Shown: positions 44,583 through 53,675 of the stretch, one piece after another
Layout of the letters: every line of letters begins with the position of its first letter
How positions within the stretch are numbered: the stretch's first letter is position 1
DNA from: Alphaproteobacteria bacterium
GTDB lineage: Bacteria; Pseudomonadota; Alphaproteobacteria; Micropepsales; Micropepsaceae
Direction of reading: 5' to 3'
Length of the DNA: 64,000 nt
Assembly: GCA_016124385.1 (NCBI GenBank)
Contig: WGNU01000005.1
Coordinates: 1-64,000, forward strand
The notes under the pieces: generated by a model
Told to the model about the DNA's origin: nothing
Seen by the model: the letters and a program-made list of their open reading frames with translations, nothing else
The model's database searches: none
Made by a program: the position numbers and the translations under genes

Positions 44583-45527
44583 ATGACCGCGCTGCTGCGG
44601 ATTGGCTCGCGAGTCTCGCCGCTGGCGATGACGCAGACCAAGCAGGTCCGCTCCATGGTCGCCGCGGTCCAGGGCCTTGCCGACGACGATCTCGCCATTT
44701 CCGGTATCACGACGACCGGCGATGCCATTCAAGATCGCCGTCTGCGCGAGGCGGGCGGCAAAGGACTCTTCACGAAAGAGCTGGATGAGGCGCTCCTCGA
44801 TCGACGCATCGATGTCGCCGTCCATTCGATGAAAGACCTGCCAACAAAGCTCCCACCGGGCCTTGCGTTGATCTGTGTCCCGGCCCGCGAGGACCCGCGC
44901 GACGCCCTCATCTGCGCAACGGCGTCCGACATTGCCGACTTGCCTGCGGGCGCTCTCGTCGGCACGGCAAGTTTGCGGCGACAGGCGCAGACGCTTCATC
45001 GCAGACCCGATCTCAAAGTCGAGACCCTTCGCGGAAGCGTAGAGACGCGATTGAAGCGCGTCGCGGAAGGAAGCGTCGCGGCGACTTTTCTCGCGCTCGC
45101 CGGGTTGAAGCGCTTGGGACTCGCCCAACACGCGCGCCGTATTTTTCAAACGAGCGAAATGCTTCCGGCCGTGGGTCAGGGCGCGCTCGCTATCGTCGCG
45201 CGTGAGGATGACGCGAAGGCCCGCGCACTCTTTGCGCCGATCGCCGAAGAGGAGGACTGGGTCGCCGTCACCGCCGAGCGCGCCTTCCTCGACGCGCTCG
45301 ACGGGTCGTGCCGCACGCCGATCGCGGCTTTCGCGCGGGTCGAGGGATCGGCCCTCCATTTCTCCGGCGAAGTCTTGAGCGCCGATGGCCGGCTCCGCTG
45401 GGCCGAGACAGCGACACTGGCGTTGAGCGCCGCCCCGCGTGATGAGGCCGCCGCCCTCGGTCGCCGCCTCGGTGAGGCAATCCGTTGTGCTGCGGGCGAT
45501 GCTTTCCCAATCGATCCCGATCCTTGA
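44583..45527 (+). CDS. hemC: Hydroxymethylbilane synthase (porphobilinogen deaminase)
   Basis: This 314-residue enzyme links four porphobilinogen units into hydroxymethylbilane. Seen are LRIGSRVSPLAMTQT, TGDAIQDRRL, GGKGLFTKELDEALLD, AVHSMKDLPT, GTASLRRQAQ and the dipyrromethane cofactor Cys243 in DGSCRTPIA. The length is normal for the family. It lies directly downstream of hemA. Its stop is 2 nt from the stop of the convergent arfB gene. Confidence 0.96.
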   Translation: MTALLRIGSRVSPLAMTQTKQVRSMVAAVQGLADDDLAISGITTTGDAIQDRRLREAGGKGLFTKELDEALLDRRIDVAVHSMKDLPTKLPPGLALICVPAREDPRDALICATASDIADLPAGALVGTASLRRQAQTLHRRPDLKVETLRGSVETRLKRVAEGSVAATFLALAGLKRLGLAQHARRIFQTSEMLPAVGQGALAIVAREDDAKARALFAPIAEEEDWVAVTAERAFLDALDGSCRTPIAAFARVEGSALHFSGEVLSADGRLRWAETATLALSAAPRDEAAALGRRLGEAIRCAAGDAFPIDPDP

Positions 45528-45529
45528 GA

Positions 45530-45961
45530 CTAATCTCGGTCGCTGATCTTTCCGCGCATCCCCTTCACCGACGAACGACGAGCCTTGTCGCTTAGCCGTC
45601 GCGCGCGCTCTCTATGGGGAACGCGCGTCGCACGCCGTGTCTTTGGTGCGACGAGCGCCTGACGGATCAGCTCGGCGAGTCGCTCGCGCGCATCTTCGCG
45701 ATTGCGCGCCAATGTGCGAAACCGCTGTGCCGTGATGACGAGCACGCCGAGGGCGTTCACGCGATGCCCGGCCAGCGCCAGCAATCGCTGACGCACGGCC
45801 TCGGTGAGGGAACGCGAAGCGCCGACGTCGAAGCGCAATTGGACGGCCGTCGCGACCTTGTTGACGTTCTGCCCGCCCGGTCCGCTCGCGCGGATGAAAT
45901 CCTCTTCGAACTCCGAAGGCGGGATCGAGAGCGACGACGTTACCTGAATGCGAACGCTCAT
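45530..45961 (-). CDS. arfB: Alternative ribosome-rescue factor ArfB (YaeJ-type peptidyl-tRNA hydrolase)
   Basis: This 143-residue protein frees stalled ribosomes by hydrolysing peptidyl-tRNA. It has the catalytic GGQ in ASGPGGQNVNKVATAVQLRFD. A basic C-terminal tail (RRATRVPHRERARRLSDKAR and more) inserts into the empty mRNA channel. The ATG at 45961 (MSVRIQV) fits the family start; an upstream start would add an atypical 18-residue extension. It is convergent with hemC. Confidence 0.93.
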   Translation of the reverse strand: MSVRIQVTSSLSIPPSEFEEDFIRASGPGGQNVNKVATAVQLRFDVGASRSLTEAVRQRLLALAGHRVNALGVLVITAQRFRTLARNREDARERLAELIRQALVAPKTRRATRVPHRERARRLSDKARRSSVKGMRGKISDRD

Positions 45962-46068
45962 CGGTGTTAGCAGGCTCGTGAGAACGGGCTTAGCGGCGAA
46001 TTGCCATACCCGCATGTTCCGGGCAGGCTGCCGAAGACAATAAATATCACCGGGAGGTTAGGGGCGCG

Positions 46069-47247
46069 ATGGCGGACAAAAAGGAATTCGACGTCGTGGT
46101 CTATGGCGCCAGCGGCTATACGGGCCGCCTAGTCGCCGAGTATTTGGTCCAAGCCTACGGCAAGAGTGATGTGCGCTGGGCCATGGCCGGCCGCAATCAG
46201 GAGAAGCTCGCCGAAGTCCGTAGTCTCGTTGGCGCGCCTGCCGACACGCCGATCATCGAGGCCGACGCGAGCGCACCGAAATCCTTGGCCGCGATGGCCG
46301 ATCGCACCAAGGTCGTATTGACGACTGTCGGTCCCTACGCACTCTACGGCGAACCCTTGGTCGTGGCCTGCGCCGCACGCGGAACCGACTACGTGGATCT
46401 GAGCGGCGAAGTTTATTGGATGCGCCACATGATCGATGCACATGAGGCGGCCGCAAAAAAGAGCGGCGCTCGAATTGCGTTCTCGTGCGGCTTTGACTCC
46501 ATCCCCTTCGATCTGGGCGTCTGGTACTTGCAGGAGACGGCCAAGAAGCGTCTGGGCAAACCCGTACCCCGCATCCACGGCCGCGTGCGGTCGATGGTCG
46601 GCAAGTTTTCGGGCGGAACCGCGGAAAGCATGAGAGTGATGATGGCGGCGGTCCGAAAGGATCCCTCCCTCATCCCCTTGATGATGGATCCGTTTGCGCT
46701 CACGCCCGGCTCTAAGGGCCCGGACCAGCCGGCGGATGACAAGCCGAGATTCGACGGGGCGACGAAGTCCTGGGTGGCACCCTTCATCATGGCTGCGATC
46801 AACACGCGGAACGTTCACCGGACGAACTTCCTCCTCGGCCATCCCTTCGGCAGGGAGTTTACCTACGACGAGATGGTTCTGACGGGCCCCGGCGAAAAAG
46901 GCGAGGAAATGGCAAAGGCCGTCGCCGCTGGCAATGCCTCGATGCTGGGCGAAGGGTCCCCCAAACCTGGCGAGGGCCCGACCAAGGAAGAGCGCGATTC
47001 CGGCTCGTATGACATCCTCTTTATCGGCGTCGCGGCTGACGGCCGGACGGTTCAAGCGAGCGTCTCAGGGCGACCGGATCCGGGCTACGGCTCCACTTCG
47101 CGCATGATCGCAGAGAGCGCCCTGTGCCTGGCGCGCGATGGCGTCGAGGTGCCGGGCGGCATGTGGACGCCGGCCGCCGCCATGGCGGCAAAGCTAAAGC
47201 CCCGTCTCGAGCGGGCGGGCCTCGTCTTCAAGGACGAGACGGCCTGA
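46069..47247 (+). CDS. Saccharopine dehydrogenase-like (trans-acting enoyl reductase-type) protein
   Basis: This 392-residue Rossmann-fold oxidoreductase has the NAD(P) motif VVVYGASGYTGRLVAEYL, AMAGRNQEKLAEV and LTTVGPYALYGEPLV. The strongly conserved YVDLSGEVYWMRHMIDAHEAAA and SCGFDSIPFDLGVW segments mark it as an SCCPDH-like protein. Relatives in mycobacteria act as trans enoyl reductases in complex lipid synthesis; bacterial homologues are largely untested. It starts a co-directional run with nitronate-monooxygenase-like, TIGR03084-like and acyl-CoA synthetase genes, which suggests acyl-CoA or lipid metabolism. Confidence 0.88.
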   Translation: MADKKEFDVVVYGASGYTGRLVAEYLVQAYGKSDVRWAMAGRNQEKLAEVRSLVGAPADTPIIEADASAPKSLAAMADRTKVVLTTVGPYALYGEPLVVACAARGTDYVDLSGEVYWMRHMIDAHEAAAKKSGARIAFSCGFDSIPFDLGVWYLQETAKKRLGKPVPRIHGRVRSMVGKFSGGTAESMRVMMAAVRKDPSLIPLMMDPFALTPGSKGPDQPADDKPRFDGATKSWVAPFIMAAINTRNVHRTNFLLGHPFGREFTYDEMVLTGPGEKGEEMAKAVAAGNASMLGEGSPKPGEGPTKEERDSGSYDILFIGVAADGRTVQASVSGRPDPGYGSTSRMIAESALCLARDGVEVPGGMWTPAAAMAAKLKPRLERAGLVFKDETA

Positions 47248-47356
47248 ACGAGCCCGCGTTCCGCGGCGTCAGGCTAGACACGTCCGCGCGTACGGTGGTC
47301 AGATATGGAAAACCACGTGGCATCAAGGCCGCGATGATTGTCCTTTGGAGGAACCG

Positions 47357-48493
47357 ATGAAATCGCCAATCTGCGACATGCTGGGCATTGAGTTCCCGTT
47401 GATCGCTTTCACTCATTGCCGCGATGTAGTGACGGCGGTTTCGAAGGCCGGCGGCATGGGCGTCTTCGGCGCAGCCGGTTTGCCGCCGTCCCGGCTCGAG
47501 GAGGAGCTCGCCTGGATCGATGATCATATCGGCGGCAAGCCCTACGGCCTCGATCTCATCGTTCCGAACAAATACGAGGGCAAGGGTCAGAAGCTCTCGT
47601 CCGATCAGGTCATCGCCTCCGTGCCCATGGAACACAAGGCTTTCGCCGCAAGCATCCTCAAGGCGCATGACATTGACGCGGCGGATCTTGAAGAGGTGCG
47701 CAAGGGATCGCTTCAGTTCGGTGAAAACCTCACCGAGGAAGGCGCGGCGAAATCGCTGGAAGTGGCGTTCCGCCATCCCATCAAGCTCATCGCCAATGCC
47801 CTTGGCGTGCCGCCCGCGATCATGCTGGAGATGGGCAAGAAGCATGGCGTGGCAGTCGCTGCGCTCGTCGGCGCGAAAGAACATGCCATTCGGCAAGTGC
47901 AGGCGGGCGTCGACATCCTCATCGCGGCTGGCGGTGAGGCGGGCGGCCATTGCGGAGACGTAGCAACGCTCGTGCTCGTACCGGAGGTGATCGAGGCGAT
48001 CGCGCCGATTCGTAACGTTCCGGTGTTGGCGGCAGGCGGCATCGTGACGGGGCGCCAGATGGCGGCTTGCATGGCGATGGGCGCGGCTGGCGCTTGGACG
48101 GGCTCTGTCTGGCTGACGACGGCGGAAGCCGAGACCAATCCCGTGGTGAAGGACAAGATGCTAGCCGCCAGCTCGCGTGACACGGTCCGCTCGCGCGCCC
48201 GCACGGGCAAGCATTCGCGTCAGCTGCGCTCAGTCTGGACGGACGCGTGGGAAAAGGAAGGGCCGACGCCGCTGCCGATGCCGCTTCAGTCGCTCGTCAC
48301 CGAGCCGGCGCTGCGTAAGATCGACAAGCTGAGCGAGGGCGGGCACGAAGGTGCGAAGAAGCTTGCCACATATTGGGTTGGCCAGGGTGTCGGCCTCATG
48401 AACCAGGCGATGTCAGCCGGCCAAGTCGTTCAGGAGTTCAAAGAGGACTATCTCCGCGCGGTCGAGCGTCTCGACGCGACGGTTGCCGAGTAA
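47357..48493 (+). CDS. Nitronate monooxygenase-family (2-nitropropane dioxygenase-like) flavoprotein
   Basis: This 378-residue TIM-barrel FMN protein starts at the ATG at 47357 with GGAGGA just upstream. Motifs include MLGIEFPLIAF, AVSKAGGMGVFGAAG, the FMN phosphate site AAGGEAGGHCGDVATLVLVPEV and VLAAGGIVTGRQMAACMAMGA. It could oxidise nitronates or act as an enoyl reductase-like flavoprotein; many family members have no proven substrate. It sits between the SCCPDH-like gene and the TIGR03084-like gene on the same strand. Confidence 0.88.
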   Translation: MKSPICDMLGIEFPLIAFTHCRDVVTAVSKAGGMGVFGAAGLPPSRLEEELAWIDDHIGGKPYGLDLIVPNKYEGKGQKLSSDQVIASVPMEHKAFAASILKAHDIDAADLEEVRKGSLQFGENLTEEGAAKSLEVAFRHPIKLIANALGVPPAIMLEMGKKHGVAVAALVGAKEHAIRQVQAGVDILIAAGGEAGGHCGDVATLVLVPEVIEAIAPIRNVPVLAAGGIVTGRQMAACMAMGAAGAWTGSVWLTTAEAETNPVVKDKMLAASSRDTVRSRARTGKHSRQLRSVWTDAWEKEGPTPLPMPLQSLVTEPALRKIDKLSEGGHEGAKKLATYWVGQGVGLMNQAMSAGQVVQEFKEDYLRAVERLDATVAE

Positions 48494-48501
48494 GCCCAGC
48501 G

Positions 48502-49302
48502 ATGCTGAAGGAGGCAACCGACTTCCGCGAGGAGAGCGACACACTCGCCGCGATTCTTGAACCGCTCGATGATGCCGCCTTCGAGCAGGAAACGCTCTTC
48601 AAGCGATGGACGATAAACGACGTGCTGGTCCATCTTCACGTCTTCAACCTCGCGGCCAATATGACGCTCGAGGACGGCGCGAAGTTCGTCGCGTTCTATA
48701 CCGAGATCGGGCGCCTGATGAAGGGCGGGGGCGGACTGCGGGCCGCGCAAAACGCCTGGCTACCAGCCCCGCGCGGTCGTGCGCTCTTCGAGACGTGGCG
48801 GGACGCCTATCGCAGTACGGCCGAGAACTACCACGATGTCGACCCAAGAGCGCGCCTCAAATGGGCCGGCCCAGACATGAGCGCGCGCTCATGCATCACG
48901 GCCCGCCAGATGGAGACGTGGGCACACGGGCAGGAAGTCTTCGACGTTCTCGGCGTGTTGCGGCGCGATAGTGATCGCATCCGTAACATTGCCCACTTGG
49001 GTGTGACGACCTATGGCTGGACCTTCGTCAATCGCAAGCAGACGCCGCCCGAACCCGTGCCCTATGTCCGCCTGACGGCGCCGTCAGGGGCGATCTGGGA
49101 ATGGAACGAGCCGCAAGCGGACAATTGTGTGGAAGGGTCGGCCAACGAGTTCTGCCAGGTGGTGACCCAGGTTCGCAATATTAAGGATACGGCTCTGAAG
49201 ACGCGGGGGCCGAATGCGGAGCAATGGATGGCCATCGCTCAGTGTTTTGCGGGTGCCCCCGCTGACCCGCCGGCGCCAGGGGAGCGTCATATGCGGAGTT
49301 GA
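48502..49302 (+). CDS. TIGR03084/maleylpyruvate isomerase-like (DinB-fold) protein
   Basis: This 266-residue protein resembles the TIGR03084 family, in the same fold class as mycothiol-dependent maleylpyruvate isomerases (DinB four-helix bundle). It has TLFKRWTINDVLVHLHVFNLAA near the start, a central CITARQMETWAHGQEVFDVLG with metal-ligand His, and NIAHLGVTTYGWTF. The role is unknown; a metal-dependent thiol transferase is possible. The start at 48502 lies 8 nt after the previous stop, so it belongs to the same transcript. Confidence 0.78.
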   Translation: MLKEATDFREESDTLAAILEPLDDAAFEQETLFKRWTINDVLVHLHVFNLAANMTLEDGAKFVAFYTEIGRLMKGGGGLRAAQNAWLPAPRGRALFETWRDAYRSTAENYHDVDPRARLKWAGPDMSARSCITARQMETWAHGQEVFDVLGVLRRDSDRIRNIAHLGVTTYGWTFVNRKQTPPEPVPYVRLTAPSGAIWEWNEPQADNCVEGSANEFCQVVTQVRNIKDTALKTRGPNAEQWMAIAQCFAGAPADPPAPGERHMRS

Positions 49303-49354
49303 GGCGGGTACTTCTTATTGGGCCCGCACCCTATATAAGGGGGGAAAGAAAAAT

Positions 49355-51115
49355 ATGACCGAGGGAACCACGATGTCAGCGCCTGCCTCCACCTTCCCTG
49401 CGATGTCGATCGCTGACGCGCATGAGCTAATGACGGGACCCGGGTCTCCACTGGAGATCGAGGAGCGCGACATTCGCGGTGTCCGTACGCGGACCTGGAA
49501 GAATGCGCCAGAGAGCCTACGCGTCGTCTTTGAGGCGAGCGCTGCCTTCGCGGAGCGCACCTACGTTGTCTACGAGGGCGAACGCATCACGTTTACGGCA
49601 CACAATGCGGCGGCGACGGTCCTCGCGGCGCAGTTGATTGCTGATGGTGTGCGCAAGGGAGATCGCGTGGCCATCGTCATGCGGAATTTTCCCGAATGGA
49701 GCGTCGCATTCTGGGCCGCGGTTCTGTGCGGGGCAATTGTGACGCCGCTGAATGCATGGTGGACCGGCCCTGAGCTGGAATACGGGTTGCAAGATTCGGG
49801 TACGAAGATTGCCATCGTCGACGCGGAGCGCTGGGAGCGTGTGCGCGAACACATCGATGCGTGCCCGGAGCTGAAGAAGGTCTATGTCGCCCGCGAGGCC
49901 GACGATATCGCCGATCCGCGTGCGACCCGGCTCGATGACATCATCGGCGCGGCCGGCCAATGGGCCTCGCTCGCGCCGAAGCCTCTGCCGACGGTCGCTC
50001 TCGACGCGGACGACGATGTGACGATCTTCTACACATCGGGCACGACGGGGAAGCCGAAGGGTGCGGTTATCACGCATCGCAACATTGTCTCCAACGTGTT
50101 CAACGCGCTCTCGGCCCAGGCGCGCAGTTTCCTGCGGCGCGGCGAGATGCCGCCCATGCCCGATCCGGCGGCCCCTCAGAAGGCGACACTGGTTTCGGTT
50201 CCGCTTTTCCATGCGACGGGATGTTTTGCCGTCATGGTTCCCGCGATGCTGTCCGGCGGCAAGCTCATCTTCCAAAGGCGCTGGGATGTCGATCAGGCGC
50301 TCGCGATCATGGAGCGCGAGAAGGTGACGAATTTCGGTGGCGTCCCGACAATTGCCTGGCAAGTTGTCGAACATCCCCGTTTCGATGAGTTCGATCTCTC
50401 CTCTGTCGAGGGCGTGTCGTACGGTGGGGCGCCAGCCGCGCCCGAACTCGTCAAGCGGATCAAGGAACGCTTTCCAAAGGTTCAGCCAGGCCAGGGCTGG
50501 GGCATGACGGAAACCTCCGCGACAGCCGTGTCGAATTTCGCGGAAGACTATGTACGCAAGCCCGCCAGCTGCGGCGTTCCCGCACCCTCTGGCGAAGCCA
50601 AGATTGTTGCGCCGGACGGCAAGGTTCTTCCGCCGAACGAGGTCGGCGAGCTTTGGTACAAGGGTCCGATCGTCGTGCGCGGCTATTGGAACAAACCGCA
50701 AGCAACCGCAGAAACCTTTGTTGAGGGATGGGTCAAGACCGGCGATCTTGCGAAGATCGACGAGGAGGGCTTCGTCTATATCGTCGATCGCGCGAAAGAT
50801 ATGCTGATACGAGGCGGCGAGAACATCTATTGCGTCGAGGTAGAGAATGCCCTCTACGACCATCCAGCGGTCATGGACGCGGCGGTCATCGGAATCCCGC
50901 ACAAGACCTTGGGCGAGGAGCCGGCGGCGGTCGTGACTCTGAAGCCGGGGATGTCCGCTGACGAAGCGGAGCTTCGCCATTTCGTCGCTCAGCGCCTCGC
51001 CGCGTTCAAGGTGCCTGTGAAGATTTCTTTCTGGCACGAGACGCTACCGCGCAATCCGAACGGCAAGATCATGAAGCGCGATTTGAAGGACGCGTTCGCG
51101 AAGGCTAGCGTCTAG
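49355..51115 (+). CDS. Acyl-CoA synthetase (AMP-dependent ligase)
   Basis: This 586-residue ANL-superfamily ligase activates a carboxylic acid to its CoA thioester through an acyl-AMP. It has the P-loop-like FYTSGTTGKPKGAVITHRN, VPLFHATGCF, WGMTETSATA, WVKTGDLAKIDEEGF, RAKDMLIRGGENI and the C-terminal lysine in NPNGKIMKRDL. ATG at 49355 was used, behind AAGGGGGG; an ATG at 49373 with GAGG upstream is equally good. A TATATAA at 49332 may be a weak -10. It ends the lipid-related run that starts at 46069. The substrate may be a medium-chain, aromatic or terpenoid acid. Confidence 0.92.
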   Translation: MTEGTTMSAPASTFPAMSIADAHELMTGPGSPLEIEERDIRGVRTRTWKNAPESLRVVFEASAAFAERTYVVYEGERITFTAHNAAATVLAAQLIADGVRKGDRVAIVMRNFPEWSVAFWAAVLCGAIVTPLNAWWTGPELEYGLQDSGTKIAIVDAERWERVREHIDACPELKKVYVAREADDIADPRATRLDDIIGAAGQWASLAPKPLPTVALDADDDVTIFYTSGTTGKPKGAVITHRNIVSNVFNALSAQARSFLRRGEMPPMPDPAAPQKATLVSVPLFHATGCFAVMVPAMLSGGKLIFQRRWDVDQALAIMEREKVTNFGGVPTIAWQVVEHPRFDEFDLSSVEGVSYGGAPAAPELVKRIKERFPKVQPGQGWGMTETSATAVSNFAEDYVRKPASCGVPAPSGEAKIVAPDGKVLPPNEVGELWYKGPIVVRGYWNKPQATAETFVEGWVKTGDLAKIDEEGFVYIVDRAKDMLIRGGENIYCVEVENALYDHPAVMDAAVIGIPHKTLGEEPAAVVTLKPGMSADEAELRHFVAQRLAAFKVPVKISFWHETLPRNPNGKIMKRDLKDAFAKASV

Positions 51116-51121
51116 GGGTTC

Positions 51122-51856
51122 TTAGACGTCGAAGTCGTCGAGTTGCGCGAACGAATTGCGCAGCGCGTCTGACCACGCGGCGGAGAGATTGCGAAAATAC
51201 TCGTCGTCCGCGCCGATTCGCTTCTGCCGGCGGACTTCGAGGCTGTCTCGTTCGTAGATCAAGATGTCGATCGGCAATCCGACCGACAGGTTCGATCGAA
51301 GCGTTGAGTCGAACGAGAGCAGCATGAGCTTGGCCGCTTGGCCGAGGCGCATTGAGGATTGCGCGACGCGATCGAGGATCGGCTTGCCGTATTTGTGCTC
51401 GCCGATCTGGAGGAACGGTGTGTCATCGGTCGCGCGGATGAAATTTCCTTCCGGGTAGATCTGAAAGATCTGCGGCGCTTCTGTGCCGATCTGCCCGCCC
51501 AGAATGAAAGAGGCGCTAAAGCTACTGATGCTTGCTTCCAGTTCTGCGCCGTCGGTGCGCCTCACCTCGCGCAGCGTATCGCCGACAAGGCGAGCCGCCC
51601 GATAGAGCGATGGTACGGTGAGAAGGCTTGGCGTTTTTTTGTCATGCGGAAGGCCGAGCCGTTCGTTCAGCAGGCTGACGACCGACTGGGTAACCGCCAA
51701 GTTTCCGGCGGCGAGCAGGACGAGCACGCGGTCGCCGGGCCAGCTCCAATGATGGAGCTTGCGAAACTGCGCGACGCTATCGATGCCGGCGTTGGTACGT
51801 GTATCTGCGGCGAAGACGAGGCCGCGTTCCAGCGTAATCGCGACGCAATAGGTCAA
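51122..51856 (-). CDS. Anbu proteasome-like peptidase (bacterial proteasome homologue)
   Basis: This 244-residue Ntn-hydrolase belongs to the Anbu family, relatives of proteasome beta subunits. It begins MTYCVAITLERGLVFAADTRTN. Removal of Met leaves Thr2 as nucleophile without a propeptide, with Asp18 and Lys33 (FRKLHHWS) as catalytic partners. LLAAGNLAVTQSVV and SSFSASFILGGQ are typical. It is the last of four tightly spaced minus-strand genes (ATP-grasp, alpha-E, transglutaminase-like, Anbu), a conserved set predicted to build and remove a peptide modification. The natural substrate is unknown. Confidence 0.9.
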   Translation of the reverse strand: MTYCVAITLERGLVFAADTRTNAGIDSVAQFRKLHHWSWPGDRVLVLLAAGNLAVTQSVVSLLNERLGLPHDKKTPSLLTVPSLYRAARLVGDTLREVRRTDGAELEASISSFSASFILGGQIGTEAPQIFQIYPEGNFIRATDDTPFLQIGEHKYGKPILDRVAQSSMRLGQAAKLMLLSFDSTLRSNLSVGLPIDILIYERDSLEVRRQKRIGADDEYFRNLSAAWSDALRNSFAQLDDFDV

Positions 51857-51883
51857 AGGAGATCTCCGAAAACGCGCGGACTG

Positions 51884-52708
51884 CTATTGCTGTTGAGCAT
51901 TGGCTTGTTGAACCGCGACGAAGACATCAAGCGATTCCTGGTCGCCGCCATGACGCGCGCCACGCACCGGTGCGGCGCTCGGCGCATCGAGACCCATGGA
52001 CAGGCGGACATAGTCCGCAGTCGGACAGACGAGATTGGCGACATCGAACCCAACCCAACCCAAATCGTCGACATAGGCTTCTGCCCAGGCGTGGTGGGCT
52101 TCAGAATCATCACCCTCACCGCACCAAAGATAGCCGGTCACATAACGCGAGGGAATGCCGGCGTAACGGGCTGCGGCAATAAAGATGTGGGCGTGGTCCT
52201 GACAAACGCCATGCCCGGCACTCAGCGCGTCTGCCGCCGTTGTATCGCTATTGGTTAAGCCGGGCTCATAGGTGACGCGACCTCGGATGATGTCCATGAG
52301 GGCGTGGAGATCGGCGAGGCGGCTTTCGCCGCTCAAATCGCTCAGGAGTTCGCGGATGGAAGCATCGGCCTTCGTGAGCGGAGTCTCCCGAAGGAACACG
52401 CGTGTTGGCACGAACTCGCTCGCGCTTCGATAGATGCCGTTGCGGTCCTCGGTCTCGACGATGCCGAACGCTTCGATCTCGATGGCATCAAGCGGATTAG
52501 GGTAGACCGCGAGGTGCGCTTTGTTGCCCATCGCATCTCGAAATTCCGTGACGCTCTCTGCGCCCTTGGTGACGACCGACCAATTGTGAATGTGCTGACC
52601 GTAGAAATTGGGCGGCGTAAGCCGCAAGCTCTGGACCGAAAATGTCGCCGGCGCAGCGTAGCGGTAGATGGTCTGGTGGCGGATCGACAGGAGCATCGGC
52701 AATCTCAA
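51884..52708 (-). CDS. Transglutaminase-like cysteine protease of the Anbu module
   Basis: This 274-residue protein has an N-terminal beta domain (SIRHQTIYRYAAPATFSVQSL) and a transglutaminase-like core. The catalytic triad is visible as Cys in AGHGVCQDHAHIFIAA, His in SEAHHAWAEAYV and Asp in WVGFDVAN. Such proteins usually cleave or form amide bonds. The start overlaps the alpha-E stop by 4 nt, and Anbu follows 27 nt after its stop. Within the module it may process the peptide made by the ATP-grasp ligase. Confidence 0.9.
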   Translation of the reverse strand: MRLPMLLSIRHQTIYRYAAPATFSVQSLRLTPPNFYGQHIHNWSVVTKGAESVTEFRDAMGNKAHLAVYPNPLDAIEIEAFGIVETEDRNGIYRSASEFVPTRVFLRETPLTKADASIRELLSDLSGESRLADLHALMDIIRGRVTYEPGLTNSDTTAADALSAGHGVCQDHAHIFIAAARYAGIPSRYVTGYLWCGEGDDSEAHHAWAEAYVDDLGWVGFDVANLVCPTADYVRLSMGLDAPSAAPVRGARHGGDQESLDVFVAVQQANAQQQ

Positions 52709-53652
52709 AGATTGAAATGGTAGGCCGCCGCGATCTCGTGACCCAGGCGATTGTTGCGCGAGATGAAGTCGATCAGGAACTCGTGGAGGCCGGTTTGGAA
52801 GATCTCGGTCATCTCGGCGTTAGCGAGATCCTGAACGATCTCGCGTGCAAGCTGGTGGCAGGCGGGTGGCCCGCTGTCGGGCACGACGAGCGCGTCAAGG
52901 GCGGTCATGATCTCCTGGTAACATGACCACAGCGACCGCGGCATCTTACGGCTAAGGATGAGAAAATCAGCGATATTCCAGGGTCGAAATCCGCCGCGAT
53001 AGACCCAGCCATAGCTGCGATGTGCCGACACGGATCGCAGAATTGACGCCCATTGGACCGAGTCGATGCCGCTGCCGACAAGTTCGGCCTGCGGCAGCAG
53101 CACGTAGTATTTGACGTCCAGGATCCGCGCCGTGTTGTCGGCCCGCTCCAGGAATGTTCCGATCTGGCAAAACTGGAAGCCGTCTGTTCTGAGGATCGTG
53201 CCAAGCAAGGCGCCGCGAAACGAAGCGGAACGTTCCTTGATCCAATCGACGACCTGCGGCAACTCGTTCAGCGTGATCCGTGAGGAATCAAAGTCAAAAA
53301 ACTCCTGCCACGTCCGATTGACGTTCTCCCACATCTCACGCGTGATCGCCGTTCGTTGAATGCGCGCGTTTCGCCGCGCCGCCGTGAGACACGCATAGAT
53401 GCTGGACGGATTTTCCGGCTCGAACAGCAGATAGTGCAGCACGTGCGCGGTGTCATAGTCGTCGTATTTCGCCCGGTAACCATCATCGCAGCCGGCGCTG
53501 AGGAGCGTCGAGCGCCAGCCCTCCTGATCCGGGTTATCGGCGCGGGGCAAGAGGACGATGCGATAGCCGACATCGAGCAGGCGCGCCATGTTCTCGGCGC
53601 GCTCGATGTAGCGTGTCATCCAAAAAAGGTCGTTGGCCGTTCGCCCAAGCAT
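52705..53652 (-). CDS. Alpha-E (DUF403) helical protein of the Anbu module
   Basis: This 315-residue all-helical protein has the family start MLGRTANDLFWMTRYIERAE and many E/R-rich helices (RNARIQRTAITREMWENVN, FLERADNTARILDVKYYVLL). Alpha-E proteins occur almost only beside circularly permuted ATP-grasp and transglutaminase-like genes, and their biochemical role is not known. It lies 23 nt after the ATP-grasp gene and overlaps the transglutaminase-like gene by 4 nt, which supports a joint function. Confidence 0.9.
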   Translation of the reverse strand: MLGRTANDLFWMTRYIERAENMARLLDVGYRIVLLPRADNPDQEGWRSTLLSAGCDDGYRAKYDDYDTAHVLHYLLFEPENPSSIYACLTAARRNARIQRTAITREMWENVNRTWQEFFDFDSSRITLNELPQVVDWIKERSASFRGALLGTILRTDGFQFCQIGTFLERADNTARILDVKYYVLLPQAELVGSGIDSVQWASILRSVSAHRSYGWVYRGGFRPWNIADFLILSRKMPRSLWSCYQEIMTALDALVVPDSGPPACHQLAREIVQDLANAEMTEIFQTGLHEFLIDFISRNNRLGHEIAAAYHFNL

Positions 53653-53675
53653 TCCAAACGTTTTCTGCCTACGGA